NCBI RefSeq assembly: GCF_003313505.1
Contig: NZ_QMHO01000005.1
Location: forward strand, 186,001 to 250,000
DNA: 64,000 nt
Source of the DNA: Pedobacter nanyangensis
Lineage (GTDB): Bacteria > Bacteroidota > Bacteroidia > Sphingobacteriales > Sphingobacteriaceae
Direction of reading: 5' to 3'
Positions 63,045-64,000 of this stretch are shown in pieces. The notes beneath the pieces were generated by a model that saw only the letters and a list, made by a program, of their open reading frames with translations, was not told the origin of the DNA and ran no database searches. The position numbers and the translations under genes were made by a program. Position 1 is the first letter of the stretch, and every line of letters starts with the position of its first letter.

Positions 63045-64000
63045 GAAAGTTTAAGGAAGGATGGTGCAAAGGTTTATTTCTGTGCCATGAACCTATTATG
63101 AGGACGGCGGGGACGCCGCCCTTTGCAAGTGCGTGCCCACCGGCATAAGGGTGGTGTCCCAGCCAACCTTTGCAAGTACAGAAGGGTCTAATCACCCCTG
63201 CATAAGGTGGCCTCCCCACTACCCTTTGCAAGTGCGTGCACAGAAACCGGCATAAGGGTGGTGTCCCAGCCGACCTTTGCAAGTATAGAAGGGCCTAATC
63301 ATCCCTGCATAAGGTGGCCTCCCCGCCACCCTTTGGTAAATACAGAAGGACCTAATCACTGTTTCGATTTAACTGAGAAAGTTTAAGGAAGGATGGCGCA
63401 AAGGTTATTTCTGTGCCATAAACCTGTTATGAGGGCGGCGGGGACGCCGCCCTTTGCAAGTGCGTGCCCAAAACCCTGCATAAGGGTAGCGTCCCAGCTG
63501 ACCTTTGCAAGTGCAGAAGGGCCTAATCATCCCTGCATAAGGGTGCTGTCCCAGCCGACCTTTGCAAGTACAGAAGGACCTAATCATCCCTGCATAAGGT
63601 GGCGTCCCCGCCACCCTTTGCAAGTGCATGCCCAGAACCCAGCATACTGGTAGTGTCCCAGCCGACCTTTGCAAGTATAGAAGGGCCTAATCACTGTTTC
63701 GATTTAACTGAGAAAGTTTAAGGAAGGATGGCGCAAAGGGTTATTTCTGTGCCATGAACCTATTATGAGGGCGGCGGGGACGCCGCCCCTTGCAAGTGCG
63801 TGGCCAGAAACCGACATAAGGGTGGTGTCCCAGTTGCCTCTTGCAAGTGCAGAAAAGCCTAATCGCCCCTGCATAAGGTGGCGTCCCCGCCACCCTTTGG
63901 CAAATACAGAAGGACCTAATCACTGTTTCGATTTAACTGAGAAAGTTTAAGGAAGGATGGCGCAAAGGTTATTTCTGTGCCCAAAACCTGTTATGAGGAC
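63045..64000. repeat. Nested tandem repeat array, continues past the window edge
   Basis: Higher-order units start at 63377, 63712 and 63941 with GAAAGTTTAAGGAAGGATGG; the first, at 63045, starts GAAAGTTTAAGGAAGGATGG as well, giving periods of 332, 335 and 229 bases. Each unit has a head of about 60 bases and then 5, 5 and 3 submodules of roughly 47 or 57 bases. Each submodule begins with a GC-rich near-palindrome (GGCGGCGGGGACGCCGCC or GGTGGCGTCCCCGCCACC) followed by CTTTGCAAGT and ends near GCATAAGG. No gene is credible in it: the open frames simply read through the repeats. Confidence 0.9.

Noticed and set aside
63022..63950. Several open frames on both strands (for example 63022-63282, 63405-63674 and 63741-63923 minus, 63393-63653 plus) with Cys/Pro-rich products
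   Set aside because: They read through the tandem repeat in several frames and strands, giving repeated peptides such as GTPPYAG and FCTCK. No start context and no signal peptide; they follow from the repeat periodicity.
63045..64000. Possible CRISPR array
   Set aside because: Repeats are imperfect, of unequal length, and adjacent units share their intervening sequence; there are no unique spacers and no cas genes.
1..64000. Prophage, integrative element or defence island
   Set aside because: No integrase, recombinase, phage structural gene, restriction-modification, toxin-antitoxin or cas gene was found; the gene content is chromosomal housekeeping and envelope functions.

Overview
The window comes from an AT-rich Bacteroidota chromosome, most likely family Sphingobacteriaceae (Pedobacter-like). 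This is inferred from gene content: a SusC/SusD pair, a type IX secretion (T9SS) sorting-domain protein, DUF5723, LytS/LytTR signalling, DUF1343/NamZ, many lipoproteins with a short lipobox, and promoters of the form TTG-N19/20-TAnnTTTG. No rRNA gene, complete tRNA gene, CRISPR array, prophage or complete insertion sequence was seen.

Layout. 1-5.5 kb: end of an EamA exporter, a lipoprotein with an apparent ATA start, a ferredoxin divergent from a LuxC-type acyl-CoA reductase, ftsE, and the chaperone genes grpE-dnaJ. 6.3-12 kb: a complete RND efflux operon (adaptor, pump, outer-membrane factor). 12-20 kb: DUF72, AI-2E-type permease, a NatAB-like ABC exporter, a lipoprotein and an exopolyphosphatase. 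19.7-31.6 kb: LolC/E-like permease, NamZ-like protein, pcm, priA, DUF423, DUF5723, and the tsaB / yidD-rnpA-rpmH locus; rpmH is too short for usual ORF cut-offs and was read by eye. 31.8-35 kb: a tiny membrane protein and a LiaF-like / LytS / LytTR signalling operon. 35-41 kb: ChaN-like protein convergent with a TonB receptor, YchJ, a GAF histidine kinase and an SDR oxidoreductase. 41-48 kb: small exported proteins, a membrane-anchored LytTR regulator, an exported intradiol-dioxygenase-like protein coupled to YceI, an AraC regulator and a siderophore-interacting reductase. 48-51.3 kb: a degenerate-Nudix regulator divergent from galT-galK with a strong palindrome between them. 51.6-53.7 kb: Arr ADP-ribosyltransferase, an endonuclease V relative and a HELTH metalloprotease-like protein. 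53.8-62.9 kb: a one-direction block of lipoprotein, beta-helix-like protein, T9SS cargo, outer-membrane barrel, AraC regulator, SusC and SusD. From 63.04 kb to the window end there is a nested tandem-repeat array.

Most genes are ordinary chromosomal genes. The points most worth a second look are the nested repeat array at 63.0-64.0 kb, the catalytically degenerate Nudix regulator with its palindromic site before galTK, the SusCD block without a recognisable hydrolase but with AraC and T9SS-linked genes and a four-fold direct repeat, the exported dioxygenase-YceI pair, and an isolated tRNA 5'-half-like sequence at 44.0 kb. I did not find a clear case of an undescribed defence or mobile system.
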